From an uncultured Kiritimatiellota bacterium (GTDB lineage Bacteria; Verrucomicrobiota; Kiritimatiellia; RFP12; UBA1067): DNA of 44,706 bases. The notes under the pieces were generated by a model. It was given only the letters and a program-made list of their open reading frames with translations. It was not told where the DNA came from and made no database searches. The stretch is from NCBI GenBank assembly GCA_934667425.1, contig CAKULV010000028.1, positions 1-44,706 on the forward strand, read 5' to 3'. Made by a program: the position numbers and the translations under genes. This document shows positions 35,252 through 43,109 of the stretch, one piece after another (positions within the stretch are counted from its first letter, which is position 1; every line of letters starts with the position of its first letter).

Positions 35252-35259
35252 CTCTCACC

Positions 35260-36864
35260 TCACGAGTTAAGGGTTCCTTCCTGGATGATGTCTTCGGTAT
35301 GATCTGGAGACATGGCCATACGCTTTGCGCAAACCGTCCGCATGTCCGGCGAGGCGGCTCGCGCACCGACCTGGACGGCGTCGGCCCTGACTTCGCCCGT
35401 GCCCTCGATAAGGGCGTGGATGGAGAGCTTGGTGCCGTCGAAGAGGTCGCCGTGGCGGCCGGTCGCGGAGTCGAGCGCGTTGTCGAAGCCGCCCTTCAGC
35501 TTCTTCACGAGGCGGAAGTCATCCTTGACCTCGGGCGACTTGGGGAGATCCACCAGGTCTTCGTCGATCGCGTTGACGAGCAGGTTGCCGAGATAGGTCT
35601 TGTAGAGGACGCGCTCGCCCATGACCTCGATGCGCTCGGAGTTCTTGACGAGGATGACGTTGGTGACGCCTTCCAGCTCCTCGCGGACTTCCGACGCCCA
35701 GTAGACTTCGCTCGATGCGTCGATCGCGAGGGCGCGGGGATGGAGCACCGTGCACAGCTCGCGCAGGATGGCCTTCGGCCTCTTCGGGTCGGCGGACTTG
35801 AAGGAGAGGATCAGCTTGACGACGTAGCGCCCGTTGATCCGCTGGGTGACGGCCACGCCGAACGGGTTGGAGGTCTCGCCCTCCGTCGTCGCCGGGTCCG
35901 CGCCGATGCCGATGGGGCCGGCCGTGCGGTCGATGGACTTCTCCCAGCCGGGCGGCAGGCCGTCGAGGGCGAAGACGCAGCCGGACCGCTCGCCCCAGTC
36001 CATCGCCTCCATGAGCCTGATGAGGCCGACGGCGGCGGTGCCGCCGGTGATGAAGAGACAGCCGTAGTTGCGGTCCCAGGCGTCCTTGTCGAAGGCCTTC
36101 CGCCGGGACTCCTCGGGCGTGACCGGCTGCGCGGTCTTGGTGTCGAAAAGCGTGACGCCGTCGGCGTAAGCGTCCCAGGCGTCCACGCGCAGACAGGTGA
36201 CCCCCTTGACGGACTCGTACACGTTGCCATTCGGCGAGACGGGAAACGTCATGCCGGGCGGCGGCGCAAGCTGTTCGAAGGAGTAGTGCGCGTCATCCGG
36301 CGGGGGCGTGGTGAGGAGAAGGATGCGGAATTGGGGATTCGAGGCGACGATCGGCTCGACCGCCTCCCAGACGTCCTTCCAGTTTCCGATGCGGCCCACC
36401 TCGTCGCACATGAGGTCGCCCGTCTCGCCGACCGTGTCAGGCCGGAGCGCGACCACCTTCGTGCGGGAATAGGAGGTGCGGGTGTGGTAGTAGCGGAACT
36501 CCAGGCGGGAATGCTCGAAGAGATCGGCAAAGTCGTCGTGCGTGAGGCCCTGCACGCTGCGGCCGGTCTTGTCGTCGGCGAGCTGCATCTTGCCGTCCTC
36601 GAGGCGCGCCATCGCCGCGTTGATCGCCTTCTCGAAGACGGCGGCCTCCTTGCGGACGATTTCGCGGGAGAGGTTGAGTTTCGCGGATCCGAAGATGACC
36701 GTGTGGTCGCGGTTCTTCATCATCTTCATGAGCGCGATGTTCGCGCAGGTCGTTGTCTTGCCGTACTGTCGGCGGGCGATGAAGCCGAGGAGACGGTACT
36801 GCTCGACGAGCTGGAAGAGCCGGCGCTGGCCGGACCTCATCTTGATGATGGCGTCACTTCCCAT
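35260..36864 (-). CDS. Phage terminase large subunit, Mu gp28-type
   Basis: 534 residues; ATP-driven DNA packaging motor and nuclease. The ATPase site reads ARRQYGKTTTCANIAL, the Walker B region is DLMCDEVGRI, and the RNase H-like nuclease begins IGIGADPATTEGETSNPFG. Length fits gp28-like terminases. The ATG at 36864 is used; it overlaps the upstream DUF3486 gene by 11 nt. Another ATG three codons earlier is possible. Confidence 0.88.
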   Translation of the reverse strand: MGSDAIIKMRSGQRRLFQLVEQYRLLGFIARRQYGKTTTCANIALMKMMKNRDHTVIFGSAKLNLSREIVRKEAAVFEKAINAAMARLEDGKMQLADDKTGRSVQGLTHDDFADLFEHSRLEFRYYHTRTSYSRTKVVALRPDTVGETGDLMCDEVGRIGNWKDVWEAVEPIVASNPQFRILLLTTPPPDDAHYSFEQLAPPPGMTFPVSPNGNVYESVKGVTCLRVDAWDAYADGVTLFDTKTAQPVTPEESRRKAFDKDAWDRNYGCLFITGGTAAVGLIRLMEAMDWGERSGCVFALDGLPPGWEKSIDRTAGPIGIGADPATTEGETSNPFGVAVTQRINGRYVVKLILSFKSADPKRPKAILRELCTVLHPRALAIDASSEVYWASEVREELEGVTNVILVKNSERIEVMGERVLYKTYLGNLLVNAIDEDLVDLPKSPEVKDDFRLVKKLKGGFDNALDSATGRHGDLFDGTKLSIHALIEGTGEVRADAVQVGARAASPDMRTVCAKRMAMSPDHTEDIIQEGTLNS

Positions 36865-37504
36865 CGTCCGCACCTTCCCAGAGGTCGCCGAACATCAGGC
36901 GGCCGAGACGTTCCGTCTTCTCGTCTCCTCCGAGTTTGCGGTCGGTGGCGATCGAGAGAGCGTCCTTGTTCTGCGCCCACTTGACGAAGAGCCGCGCCGT
37001 GTCGCGTTCGAACTTCGCGCGGGAGAGTTCCAGCTGCTCCTTCTGGATCGCGTTCTTCTCCTCGGCGAGCGCGACCTTCTGCGCCGCGTTCTCGCCCGCC
37101 CTCAGCTGGACGAGTGCCTTCGCGAGGTCGGCGACCTGTTCTTCGTCGGCGGACTCCAGCGCATCCATGATCTTCGCGGTGGCGATGTTGCAGCCAACGC
37201 CCGCCGCGTTGCCGCCGGCAGCGGAGGCGAGAGTCTGCGAGATCTCGGCGAGGCGGCGGATGCGGTCGGCCTGGCACTGGTCCTCGAGCCAGTCACGGTA
37301 GCCGCTCGATCGCCAGTCGGTGAGGTTCTGCGCATTGATATCGCCGGACTTCAGCTCGCGGATGATCTTGCGAGTTGATGGTAGGCCGTTGAGCCAGGCG
37401 AGGATCTCGGGGCCGCCCACGCCGTCCCGGATGCGCTCGTTGAGCTCGTTGCGGATCGCGAACGGTAGGCGTCCGATCTTGGAGCGGTAGCAGCGCGTGG
37501 TCAT
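36854..37504 (-). CDS. DUF3486 protein, Mu gp27-like (small-terminase role)
   Basis: 216 residues. IGRLPFAIRNELNERIRDGVGGPEILAWLNGLP followed by INAQNLTDWRSSGYRDWLEDQ is the DUF3486 pattern. The C-terminal half is a long charged coiled coil. In Mu-like phages this gene precedes the large terminase and is thought to recognise DNA for packaging. ATG 37504 overlaps the previous stop as ATGA. Confidence 0.82.
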   Translation of the reverse strand: MTTRCYRSKIGRLPFAIRNELNERIRDGVGGPEILAWLNGLPSTRKIIRELKSGDINAQNLTDWRSSGYRDWLEDQCQADRIRRLAEISQTLASAAGGNAAGVGCNIATAKIMDALESADEEQVADLAKALVQLRAGENAAQKVALAEEKNAIQKEQLELSRAKFERDTARLFVKWAQNKDALSIATDRKLGGDEKTERLGRLMFGDLWEGADDGK

Positions 37505-37767
37505 ACGACGGTCATCCTTCCTTCGAGGACCCATTTCTTGATGCCTTCCTCCGTGGCCTGCCAGACGGCGGAGCTGTCCATCGGGTCGATATGGAGATCG
37601 ACCATCTTCATCCTGTGCAGGGCGCGGAGGGCGTCGGCGACTTCATCTGCCGTGACCCGCTTGTCGAGCATCTGCGAGGCGTTGAGGCGCTGCGCGATGG
37701 CCGCCTCGGTGTAGGCCGCGGGATAGCGCGGGGACAGGAATGCGATTATCAGCTGCTTGAGGTTCAT
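37501..37767 (-). CDS. Small phage protein, winged-helix-like (Mu gp26 position)
   Basis: 88 residues (MNLKQLIIAFLSPRYPAAYT...). The order helix, ADEVADALRALHRM helix, then a MVDLHIDPMDSSAVWQATEEG hairpin suggests a small winged helix. No named family. AAGGTGG is upstream, and ATGA overlaps couple it to both neighbours. Confidence 0.65.
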   Translation of the reverse strand: MNLKQLIIAFLSPRYPAAYTEAAIAQRLNASQMLDKRVTADEVADALRALHRMKMVDLHIDPMDSSAVWQATEEGIKKWVLEGRMTVV

Positions 37768-38159
37768 TTCTTTTCCACCTTTCCTTCGATTCTTCCGATC
37801 ATGCGCTCGATGCCGCGCTGCCATTCATTGATCAAGGACTCGAGGCGGGTGAACCGTTCGTTCGAGTCCGCCGTGAGTCCCCGTATCAAGTCGAACTGCT
37901 GCTTGAGGATCCTGTCGATGCGGGAGCGCTCGTCCTTGATCTCCTGCTTCAGCTCCGCGATCTCTCCCGCGAGTTCCCGCTTGGTGGCGTAGCTCCTCGC
38001 CATCTCCTCGGGGAGCGGCGGGGTGCGCGGCGGGTTCGAGGCGTGGCGCATCTCCTGGACACCGCGCACGATCGAAACCGCGTAGCTGACGAGCGCCGCG
38101 AGGGCCGCAAGCGAGACGACGCCCGCGCCCACGACGATCAGATATGGCATGTCGTTCAT
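37764..38159 (-). CDS. Phage membrane-anchored coiled-coil protein
   Basis: 131 residues. One N-terminal membrane segment (YLIVVGAGVVSLAALAALVSYAVSIV) and a long cytoplasmic coiled coil (ATKRELAGEIAELKQEIKDERSRIDRILK). Mu-like phages carry a small membrane protein of this kind (gp25/gp24 region), sometimes spanin-related. ATG at 38159 has GGAAAGGAG 10 nt upstream. First gene of the leftward packaging operon. Confidence 0.7.
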   Translation of the reverse strand: MNDMPYLIVVGAGVVSLAALAALVSYAVSIVRGVQEMRHASNPPRTPPLPEEMARSYATKRELAGEIAELKQEIKDERSRIDRILKQQFDLIRGLTADSNERFTRLESLINEWQRGIERMIGRIEGKVEKK

Positions 38160-38302
38160 TGGTGCTGTTCTCCTTTCCACAAACATCGCATAGGGTACCA
38201 TTGCGGGCGTTTCCGCGCCCAATGCCATGCGGACAATGCGCACCGCACCATCCGCACCGGAAAAGGCGGCGGACGCTGGGAAATGCGACAATTCCGCACG
38301 CA
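38160..38302. promoter_or_regulatory. Divergent intergenic region of the prophage
   Basis: 143 bp between the leftward packaging genes and the rightward DUF1353 gene. Several ATGCGxxCAAT/CCGCACC-like near repeats lie in it (GACAATGCGCACCGCACC, GCGACAATTCCGCACG), so it should hold both promoters, but I cannot fix a -35/-10 pair. Confidence 0.4.
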
Positions 38303-38782
38303 ATGAGAAAGGCGACATTTCCAGAGAAGCCGGCCGTGAGGCCGCTCAAGGGCACGGACTACGTGCTTGCCGAGGACTACTGCTTCCCGGCCGCGGTTGG
38401 CGGGTGGGGCGTGGTCGTACACGTGAAGCCGGGCTTCAGGACGGACGGCGCCTCGATCCCGCGCCTCCTGTGGCCGGTGTTCGGCTCGCCCTACGATCCC
38501 GACATCCTCCCGGAGGCGATCGCGCACGACGCCATGTACCGCGGGCGGATCGTGCCGCGCAGGGACGCCGACAACGCCTTCGGCGACATGATGAGGGCGC
38601 GAGGCCGGATAGGCGCATGGAAGCGCCGCCGCATCTGGCTCGGCGTGCGGCTCTTCGGCTGGATTGCGTGGCTCGGCCACACGCCGGAGTCGGTCGCCGG
38701 GGCGCGCCGGTACATTTCGCTGTCCTTCGCAGGTGACGGAGGAAGCGGATCGGAGAACAACGGGAAAGGAACGGGAAGATGA
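38303..38782 (+). CDS. DUF1353 phage protein
   Basis: 159 residues. GFRTDGASIPRLLWPVFG, AIAHDAMYRGRI and RRDADNAFGDMMRARG form the DUF1353 core, found in tailed phages near lysis genes; its function is not known, though the HD pair suggests a small enzyme. ATG at 38303 has no obvious Shine-Dalgarno. It overlaps the lipoprotein gene as ATGA. Confidence 0.82.
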   Translation: MRKATFPEKPAVRPLKGTDYVLAEDYCFPAAVGGWGVVVHVKPGFRTDGASIPRLLWPVFGSPYDPDILPEAIAHDAMYRGRIVPRRDADNAFGDMMRARGRIGAWKRRRIWLGVRLFGWIAWLGHTPESVAGARRYISLSFAGDGGSGSENNGKGTGR

Positions 38783-39327
38783 AGAGAACGATCGTGATCG
38801 CGCTCGCCGCGTGCGCGGCGGCGCTGACGGGCTGCAAGTCCATCGAGGTCGACCGCAAGGGGCAGGCCCTCGCGACGGTGAAGCACGCAGACGGGACCGT
38901 GGAGGTTGTGAAGGACACGGCCGGCAGGCCGCTCGTCCTCGACGGCGGCTGGAGGGTCGACTACTTCCAGCACTGGAACTGGCAGCGCTTCGACAACCTG
39001 GAGGCGAAGGCCGGCGAGGCCGAGCTCAGGATCAACAACTACCAGAGCGGAAGCGACACGAACCTCACGGCCCTCGTGGACGCCTCCATGGCCGGCGCGA
39101 CGAAGCTCGTCGTCTCCATCGGCGAGACCTACGCGAAGGTCGCCGGGGGCGGCGCCCAGGCCGACACCGTGCTCGCCGTCGCCCAGAGGGTCTACGCCGC
39201 CTTCACGGCGGCGGGCGGCGACCCCGCGAGGGCGGCCGTCGCGGAGGCGGACGGGAGGCTGCGGGTCTCGGACGGCACGACGACCGTCGAGTGCGACCGG
39301 GACGGCAACTGCACGCCCGCGAGGTAG
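38779..39327 (+). CDS. Phage-encoded lipoprotein
   Basis: 182 residues. Signal peptide MKRTIVIALAACAAALTGCK with lipobox LTGC (Cys19). The mature part is acidic/alanine-rich with no recognised domain. Such lipoproteins in Mu-like phages may be outer-membrane spanins or superinfection factors; here the length and lack of proline stretch do not decide. GGAAAGGAACGGGAAG precedes the ATG, and it is coupled to DUF1353. Confidence 0.75.
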   Translation: MKRTIVIALAACAAALTGCKSIEVDRKGQALATVKHADGTVEVVKDTAGRPLVLDGGWRVDYFQHWNWQRFDNLEAKAGEAELRINNYQSGSDTNLTALVDASMAGATKLVVSIGETYAKVAGGGAQADTVLAVAQRVYAAFTAAGGDPARAAVAEADGRLRVSDGTTTVECDRDGNCTPAR

Positions 39328-39360
39328 GATTCAGGTGTCAGGATTCAGGTGCTAGGTTCC
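39326..39360 (+). repeat. 14-bp tandem repeat after the lipoprotein gene
   Basis: AGGATTCAGGTG plus two bases is repeated at 39326 and 39340, followed by a partial copy (AGGTTCCAG). The stop codon of the lipoprotein is in the first unit. A CCCCAG/CTGGGG hairpin (39363-39385) follows and may be a terminator. Confidence 0.6.
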
Positions 39361-39410
39361 AGCCCCAGCGCCTAACGGCCTGGGGAAAGTCAAGGAGGGG
39401 AGAGGGGGAA

Positions 39411-39686
39411 ATGGGAACACGCTTGAGATTCGCGGACGCCGTGCTGGACGTCGACGAGGTCGTCGCCCTCGTCGGAGGCACGGTGTTCCTCCGGGACGGG
39501 CGGGAATTGGGCGTCGGCGAAAAGGCCGCCGACGCCCTGCGGGAGTCTACGCCTCCCTGCCGCGAACTGCCGCAAGACACCTGCGATAGAGCTCGAAAAG
39601 CTTCTCGCTGTTCGTCGAAGCGGCAGGCTCGGTCCGCAGCGCGAGCTTCAGAAGCTCAAGCGCAACTTCAGCGTCACTCATCCTGA
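39411..39686 (+). CDS. Small phage ORF, 91 residues, unknown
   Basis: MGTRLRFADAVLDVDEVVAL and then GGTVFLRDGRELGVGEKAAD look like a real beta-rich N-terminal half. GGAGGGG about 15 nt and AGGGGG 4 nt upstream of the ATG at 39411 support translation. The C-terminal half (from about 39545) is antisense to the minus-strand 44-residue gene and looks random, so the true gene may have lost its end or been joined to new DNA here. Confidence 0.45.
   Translation: MGTRLRFADAVLDVDEVVALVGGTVFLRDGRELGVGEKAADALRESTPPCRELPQDTCDRARKASRCSSKRQARSAARASEAQAQLQRHSS
39547..39681 (-). CDS. Small phage ORF, 44 residues
   Basis: MSDAEVALELLKLALRTEPA...EKLFELYRRCLAAVRGREA, two amphipathic helices. The ATG at 39681 has a full AAGGAGGTGATC Shine-Dalgarno 7 nt upstream, the best in the window, so it is very likely translated. 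No family recognised. It runs opposite to the ORF at 39411-39686. Confidence 0.6.
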   Translation of the reverse strand: MSDAEVALELLKLALRTEPAASTNSEKLFELYRRCLAAVRGREA

Positions 39687-39741
39687 TCACCTCCTTTCCG
39701 GATTCAAGATCCTTTTCGTCTGATTTCCAAAGGAGACTTGA

Positions 39742-39769
39742 GGCCCCGCACGTTCCGCCGTGCGGGGCC
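39742..39769 (-). terminator. GC-rich hairpin after the TerB/PH gene
   Basis: GGCCCCGCACG and CGTGCGGGGCC form an 11-bp perfect stem with a 6-nt loop, 28 bp after the stop of the TerB/PH gene. No clear U-tract follows, so termination is likely but not certain. Confidence 0.6.
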
Positions 39770-39797
39770 GCATCTTCCAGAATGGGAATTAAGGAAA

Positions 39798-41540
39798 TCA
39801 AGATAGCACCGACATGACGGCGTTGAACATCTTCCACGGATTGTCTTGAGGTTCCTTGACGACTTGCAGTATCTTCTCGGCAAGAGAAACATCCAGCTTC
39901 ATCTTCTTCAGCAACCTAGTAGCCTCGTTATGAATTGCAGTCTCGGATATTGCCGCATTAGCCTTGGCAAGTTCGTTCCTTGCCAAGGCTTCTTCGAACT
40001 TGGCGTCTTCCTCAAGTGTTTCTTTTGTTTCTATGTTATGAAGAAGAAGCGGATTTTGAGGCGAACGCAACTCCTCAACCTTACATGTAAGATTGTCGGC
40101 AGAGGCGAATAGGCGCTTGGCGGTCATGATATAAGCCACCATTCCACATGCCACGGTCTGTGACGGCAGATTCGCTCTTTGGTACACAAGCCGCGCCTTG
40201 TCGAGCGCCTTTTCAATTACCAAACGTTTTTGAAAGAACTCATACGAAGCTTTAGGCGTATATACGGCAAGCACAGCCTTGACGATCTCTCTCAAAGCAT
40301 TGAGCGCTCCCTTTGTGTCTCCTCCTTCCCGCTGGAGTTTTACTGCAAGAGGTATTGCTGCATCCAATTCATTGAAGGCTTCACGGATTTTCTCTTCCTC
40401 TTTTGTAAGTTCGCCGAAACTTCTCTTTTCACGACCCTCTGTTAGAGGCTTACATGATTCTACGAACAGTCGGTTAACAAGTGTACCAAGGGGTAGTGCC
40501 CGATTCGAAACAAGGTAAGGGCTTCGCCCGATTCCCTTATACACCTTTATGCCTTCCCGAAACTGTTCTATTCTCAAGATCTTTGAATAGAGAATTGTCA
40601 TGGTACAACTCTTGCCGACGAAGATCAGCCTTTTATTCGTTACAAACAGCTGGCCCGCGTCTATCTCTGCCAGGCAGTCCTCCACTATGGGCGCATATGA
40701 TAACGCAATTTCTGACGAGTCTGACATCGTTATGTAGCGAGGATGCCATGGCATTGCGGCGGCACGTCTTACCTCCAACCATAATGCATCAAACATTGCA
40801 TAACAGTTTTCGTCGCGCTGGAGTTGGATATCCACGGCAATGGGCGTGAGAGGATCATGCTTTAGCTGCCATATCTTTTTCGCTTGCCGAATTGCACGTT
40901 CTGTGTCTTCCGCATATGAAAGATTAATGGCAAACCTTTTTGCCGTCTCTTTAATGTCGGCTTCTTCGTCTGGCGATAACACCCCGTCTTCCAACGCATC
41001 CTCTACCTTCCCTCGAATGAGATCGGCAAGCGCCTTGTTGTAGAGAGAACGTATGGTTTCTTCGCTCAGGTCAAGTTGGTGGCCAAGGTGTTTGAGAGCC
41101 TTTTTCTCTTTTTCAGACAGGACTGAATCGGCAAGCGCAACCTTCAGTGCATCACGATATATATCCGCCCCTGCCTTAATGTTCAATTGTGCCACGGCTT
41201 CGTCTGGAATCTGGAATATTCTCTGGAGCGCCGTTATGTCGTCTACATCTTCTTGTGTGAGTTCGGTATCCGCCAATTCAGAAAAGACATTACGAACGAA
41301 CGCTAAATAGACTGAGGCAATATCGGCCGGGAACCTTTTGTAGACGTTAAACCGAAACCGTGAATGTATCTTTCCTATTACCGCATCACTGACGGCAGAA
41401 GGACGCCCTGCGTCTACTATGGCATTGGTCAATTCAATGACTGAATTTTCTGCGATATGTCGATTAAAAAGCCATCCGAAAAACGTTCTCTTTATGGCAG
41501 GCTTATATTTAAATATCTCATTTTGGCGAATGGCCTTCAT
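39798..41540 (-). CDS. TerB-like / PH-like protein coupled to the prophage repressor
   Basis: 580 residues. Residues about 120-220 contain two TerB-like repeats (DALKVALADSVLSEKEKKALKHLG and DALEDGVLSPDEEADIKETAKRF). Residues about 285-345 look like a bacterial PH/GRAM barrel (IDAGQLFVTNKRLIFVGKS...RIEQFREGIKVYKG). The rest is helical. A+T-richer than the phage genes around it. ATG at 41540 overlaps the repressor stop as ATGA, so it would be expressed in the lysogen with the repressor, the usual position of accessory or superinfection-immunity genes. The activity is not known. Confidence 0.65.
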   Translation of the reverse strand: MKAIRQNEIFKYKPAIKRTFFGWLFNRHIAENSVIELTNAIVDAGRPSAVSDAVIGKIHSRFRFNVYKRFPADIASVYLAFVRNVFSELADTELTQEDVDDITALQRIFQIPDEAVAQLNIKAGADIYRDALKVALADSVLSEKEKKALKHLGHQLDLSEETIRSLYNKALADLIRGKVEDALEDGVLSPDEEADIKETAKRFAINLSYAEDTERAIRQAKKIWQLKHDPLTPIAVDIQLQRDENCYAMFDALWLEVRRAAAMPWHPRYITMSDSSEIALSYAPIVEDCLAEIDAGQLFVTNKRLIFVGKSCTMTILYSKILRIEQFREGIKVYKGIGRSPYLVSNRALPLGTLVNRLFVESCKPLTEGREKRSFGELTKEEEKIREAFNELDAAIPLAVKLQREGGDTKGALNALREIVKAVLAVYTPKASYEFFQKRLVIEKALDKARLVYQRANLPSQTVACGMVAYIMTAKRLFASADNLTCKVEELRSPQNPLLLHNIETKETLEEDAKFEEALARNELAKANAAISETAIHNEATRLLKKMKLDVSLAEKILQVVKEPQDNPWKMFNAVMSVLS

Positions 41541-41863
41541 TTAGCTACCTTTCTCTTCTTTGGAAGATTGACCGTCTGCGTGATGTTGTTTCCAATCGCA
41601 ACTTGCGAGTTGTCGCCGATTCGCATTGTTGGTGCGGGGGCTGATTCTGCGCCCTCTAAACCCAACAACCATCCAGCACGACAATCAAATAGCCTACATA
41701 TTCGAATTACGATGTTCGATCCTGGATACACAAAACGCTTATCGTCGCTTGTTTCATAGCGAGAATAGGAAGGCTGTGGTACTCCCAGCTGTTGAGCAAA
41801 AGCCCTTTGAGATAGGTTACGTGCCTCTCGTAGCTCTTTCAGACGTTCTGCGATAATATGCAT
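41537..41863 (-). CDS. Prophage repressor, XRE family
   Basis: 108 residues. Helix-turn-helix: ERLKELREARNLSQRAFAQQLGVPQPSYSRYETSDDKR; then NIVIRICRLFDCRAGWLLGLEG as in phage and plasmid repressors. The tail is short and lacks a LexA-like peptidase domain. Start at ATG 41863 (no Shine-Dalgarno; TACTAT lies 7 nt upstream, so a leaderless message as in lambda cI is possible); ATG 41896 is an alternative. Faces the Cro/Ner-like gene across GCGATA operator motifs. Confidence 0.82.
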   Translation of the reverse strand: MHIIAERLKELREARNLSQRAFAQQLGVPQPSYSRYETSDDKRFVYPGSNIVIRICRLFDCRAGWLLGLEGAESAPAPTMRIGDNSQVAIGNNITQTVNLPKKRKVAK

Positions 41864-41923
41864 TTTTGCGATAGTAAAAAAGTTATCATTTCCCATTGCG
41901 CGTGCGATAGCACATATGCTATC
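41850..41923. promoter_or_regulatory. Prophage operator region
   Basis: GCGATA appears three times in the same orientation (41850, 41868, 41904). The last is part of the inverted repeat GATAGCA-CATA-TGCTATC (41906-41923), and the second of a looser GATAGT/GTTATC pair (41870-41886). These fit repressor/Cro operators between the divergent regulators. Confidence 0.6.
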
Positions 41924-41980
41924 ATACACACCCGTTAGACCTAATCAGGTGAGTTGAAGTATAGCAAAACGGGAAAAGCC

Positions 41981-42163
41981 ATGAAAGAGGAAGTCGAACT
42001 TGGATGGGAGCCGCCGCGCCGGAGGGGCGTTGTGGCCCTGGCGCAGCGGACGGGATACTCGCGCACCTACATCAGCCGGGTGCTCGGCGGCAAGATGAAG
42101 CCGGGGCTCCCGCTCGCGCGGAAGCTCAAGAATCTGGGCATCAAGGTGGAGGTGGCGCGATGA
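41981..42163 (+). CDS. Cro/Ner-like DNA-binding protein
   Basis: 60 residues. VVALAQRTGYSRTYISRVL is a helix-turn-helix, and the rest is basic. It starts at ATG 41981 with GGGAAAAG upstream, and overlaps the ParB-like gene as ATGA. It takes the place of Ner in Mu, the early regulator next to the transposase operon. Confidence 0.72.
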   Translation: MKEEVELGWEPPRRRGVVALAQRTGYSRTYISRVLGGKMKPGLPLARKLKNLGIKVEVAR

Positions 42164-43107
42164 ACAGGCCAAGCTACGTGATGCAGCGCGTCAGGCTCGC
42201 CGACTGCCGGCCGCATGCCGACGCGGAGGCGTATTCCGCCTCTTCCGAGGACCGCGCGGCCCTCGCCAACTCCATCGGAGAGGCCGGCATCCTCTCGCCC
42301 GTCGCCGTCATCCCGACCGAGGACGGCAAGGGCTGGTACGTGATCGACGGCATCGGGCGCATGAACGCCCTCCTGAAAGCCGGCGAGGCCGAGACCGACG
42401 CACAGGTCTTCGACCTCGGCGACCTCTCCGTCGCGGAGTTCGTCGTCTCGAAGAACTCCATGACCCGAAAGGTCACCACCGGCTCGCGCGTGATGGCCTA
42501 CCTCAAGTGCCACGAGCGCGAGGTGCTGGAGGCGGCGGACCCGGGGCAGTACAAGAAACGGCTCGGGAACGGCGCGAACTTCAAGGGCAGACACCATGCG
42601 GTTTCACATGAAACCGCATGGGATAAGGGTTGGAACGCGAAGGAGATCGCGGCGCGGATCGGGGTGTCGAAGAACGACGTGCTGGCGGGCGTCGAGCTGC
42701 TGAAGGCGAGCGCGGAGGCCGGGGACGGCGGGGGGGAGGACGGCCGCGACAAGGCGCGGCCCTCCCCGTACGGGCGGATAGACCTCGCCGAGACGGTGGA
42801 GGCGGTGCTGCGGGGCGAGACGCCGATCCGGCGCTGGCGGGCCGCCGCCGGCGGCAGGGTGTCGAAGACGGGCGGCAGGGCGGCCGCCGACTACGCCGCC
42901 ATCGCCTGGCGCACGGTGAAGAGCTGGCGCGGCGTGTGGGAGAACTGGCAGACGGTGCCGATGGAGGCGCGCGCGGGCATCCTCCGGGAGTTCCGCGCCG
43001 CGCTGGAGAGCCTGCCGGAGGACTTCCTCGCGGTGATCGGCGACGCGCTGGGGTGCGGCCGCGACAAGGCGCGGCCCTCCCGCGCGGCGGCGGACAGGAG
43101 GGCGTGA
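42160..43107 (+). CDS. ParB-like domain phage protein
   Basis: 315 residues. DRAALANSIGEAGILSPVAVIP, VIDGIGRMNALLKAGE and VVSKNSMTRKVTTGSRVM follow the ParB N-terminal (CTPase/nuclease-like) fold; GWNAKEIAARIGVSKNDVLAGVELL is the helix-turn-helix. It sits between Ner and transposase, where Mu-like phages of several groups carry a ParB-like gene of unclear role. Two copies of a 26-bp palindrome-bearing repeat (42741-42766 and 43056-43081) are in the same frame, each adding GRDKARPS. Confidence 0.8.
   Translation: MNRPSYVMQRVRLADCRPHADAEAYSASSEDRAALANSIGEAGILSPVAVIPTEDGKGWYVIDGIGRMNALLKAGEAETDAQVFDLGDLSVAEFVVSKNSMTRKVTTGSRVMAYLKCHEREVLEAADPGQYKKRLGNGANFKGRHHAVSHETAWDKGWNAKEIAARIGVSKNDVLAGVELLKASAEAGDGGGEDGRDKARPSPYGRIDLAETVEAVLRGETPIRRWRAAAGGRVSKTGGRAAADYAAIAWRTVKSWRGVWENWQTVPMEARAGILREFRAALESLPEDFLAVIGDALGCGRDKARPSRAAADRRA
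42742..42761. repeat. Palindromic repeat copy 1 in the ParB-like gene
   Basis: GGCCGCG-ACAAGG-CGCGGCC, a 7-bp stem with 6-nt loop, inside a 26-bp repeat (42741-42766) whose second copy is at 43056-43081 in the same reading frame. Confidence 0.8.
43057..43076. repeat. Palindromic repeat copy 2 in the ParB-like gene
   Basis: Identical to the copy at 42742-42761 over the stem-loop and across 26 bp in total. It lies eight codons before the stop and encodes GRDKARPS again. Confidence 0.8.
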
Positions 43108-43109
43108 CG

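Noticed and set aside
35299..36984. 561-residue open frame antisense to the terminase
   Set aside because: No domain; composition is the mirror of the G+C-rich terminase gene, whose motifs are clear on the other strand.
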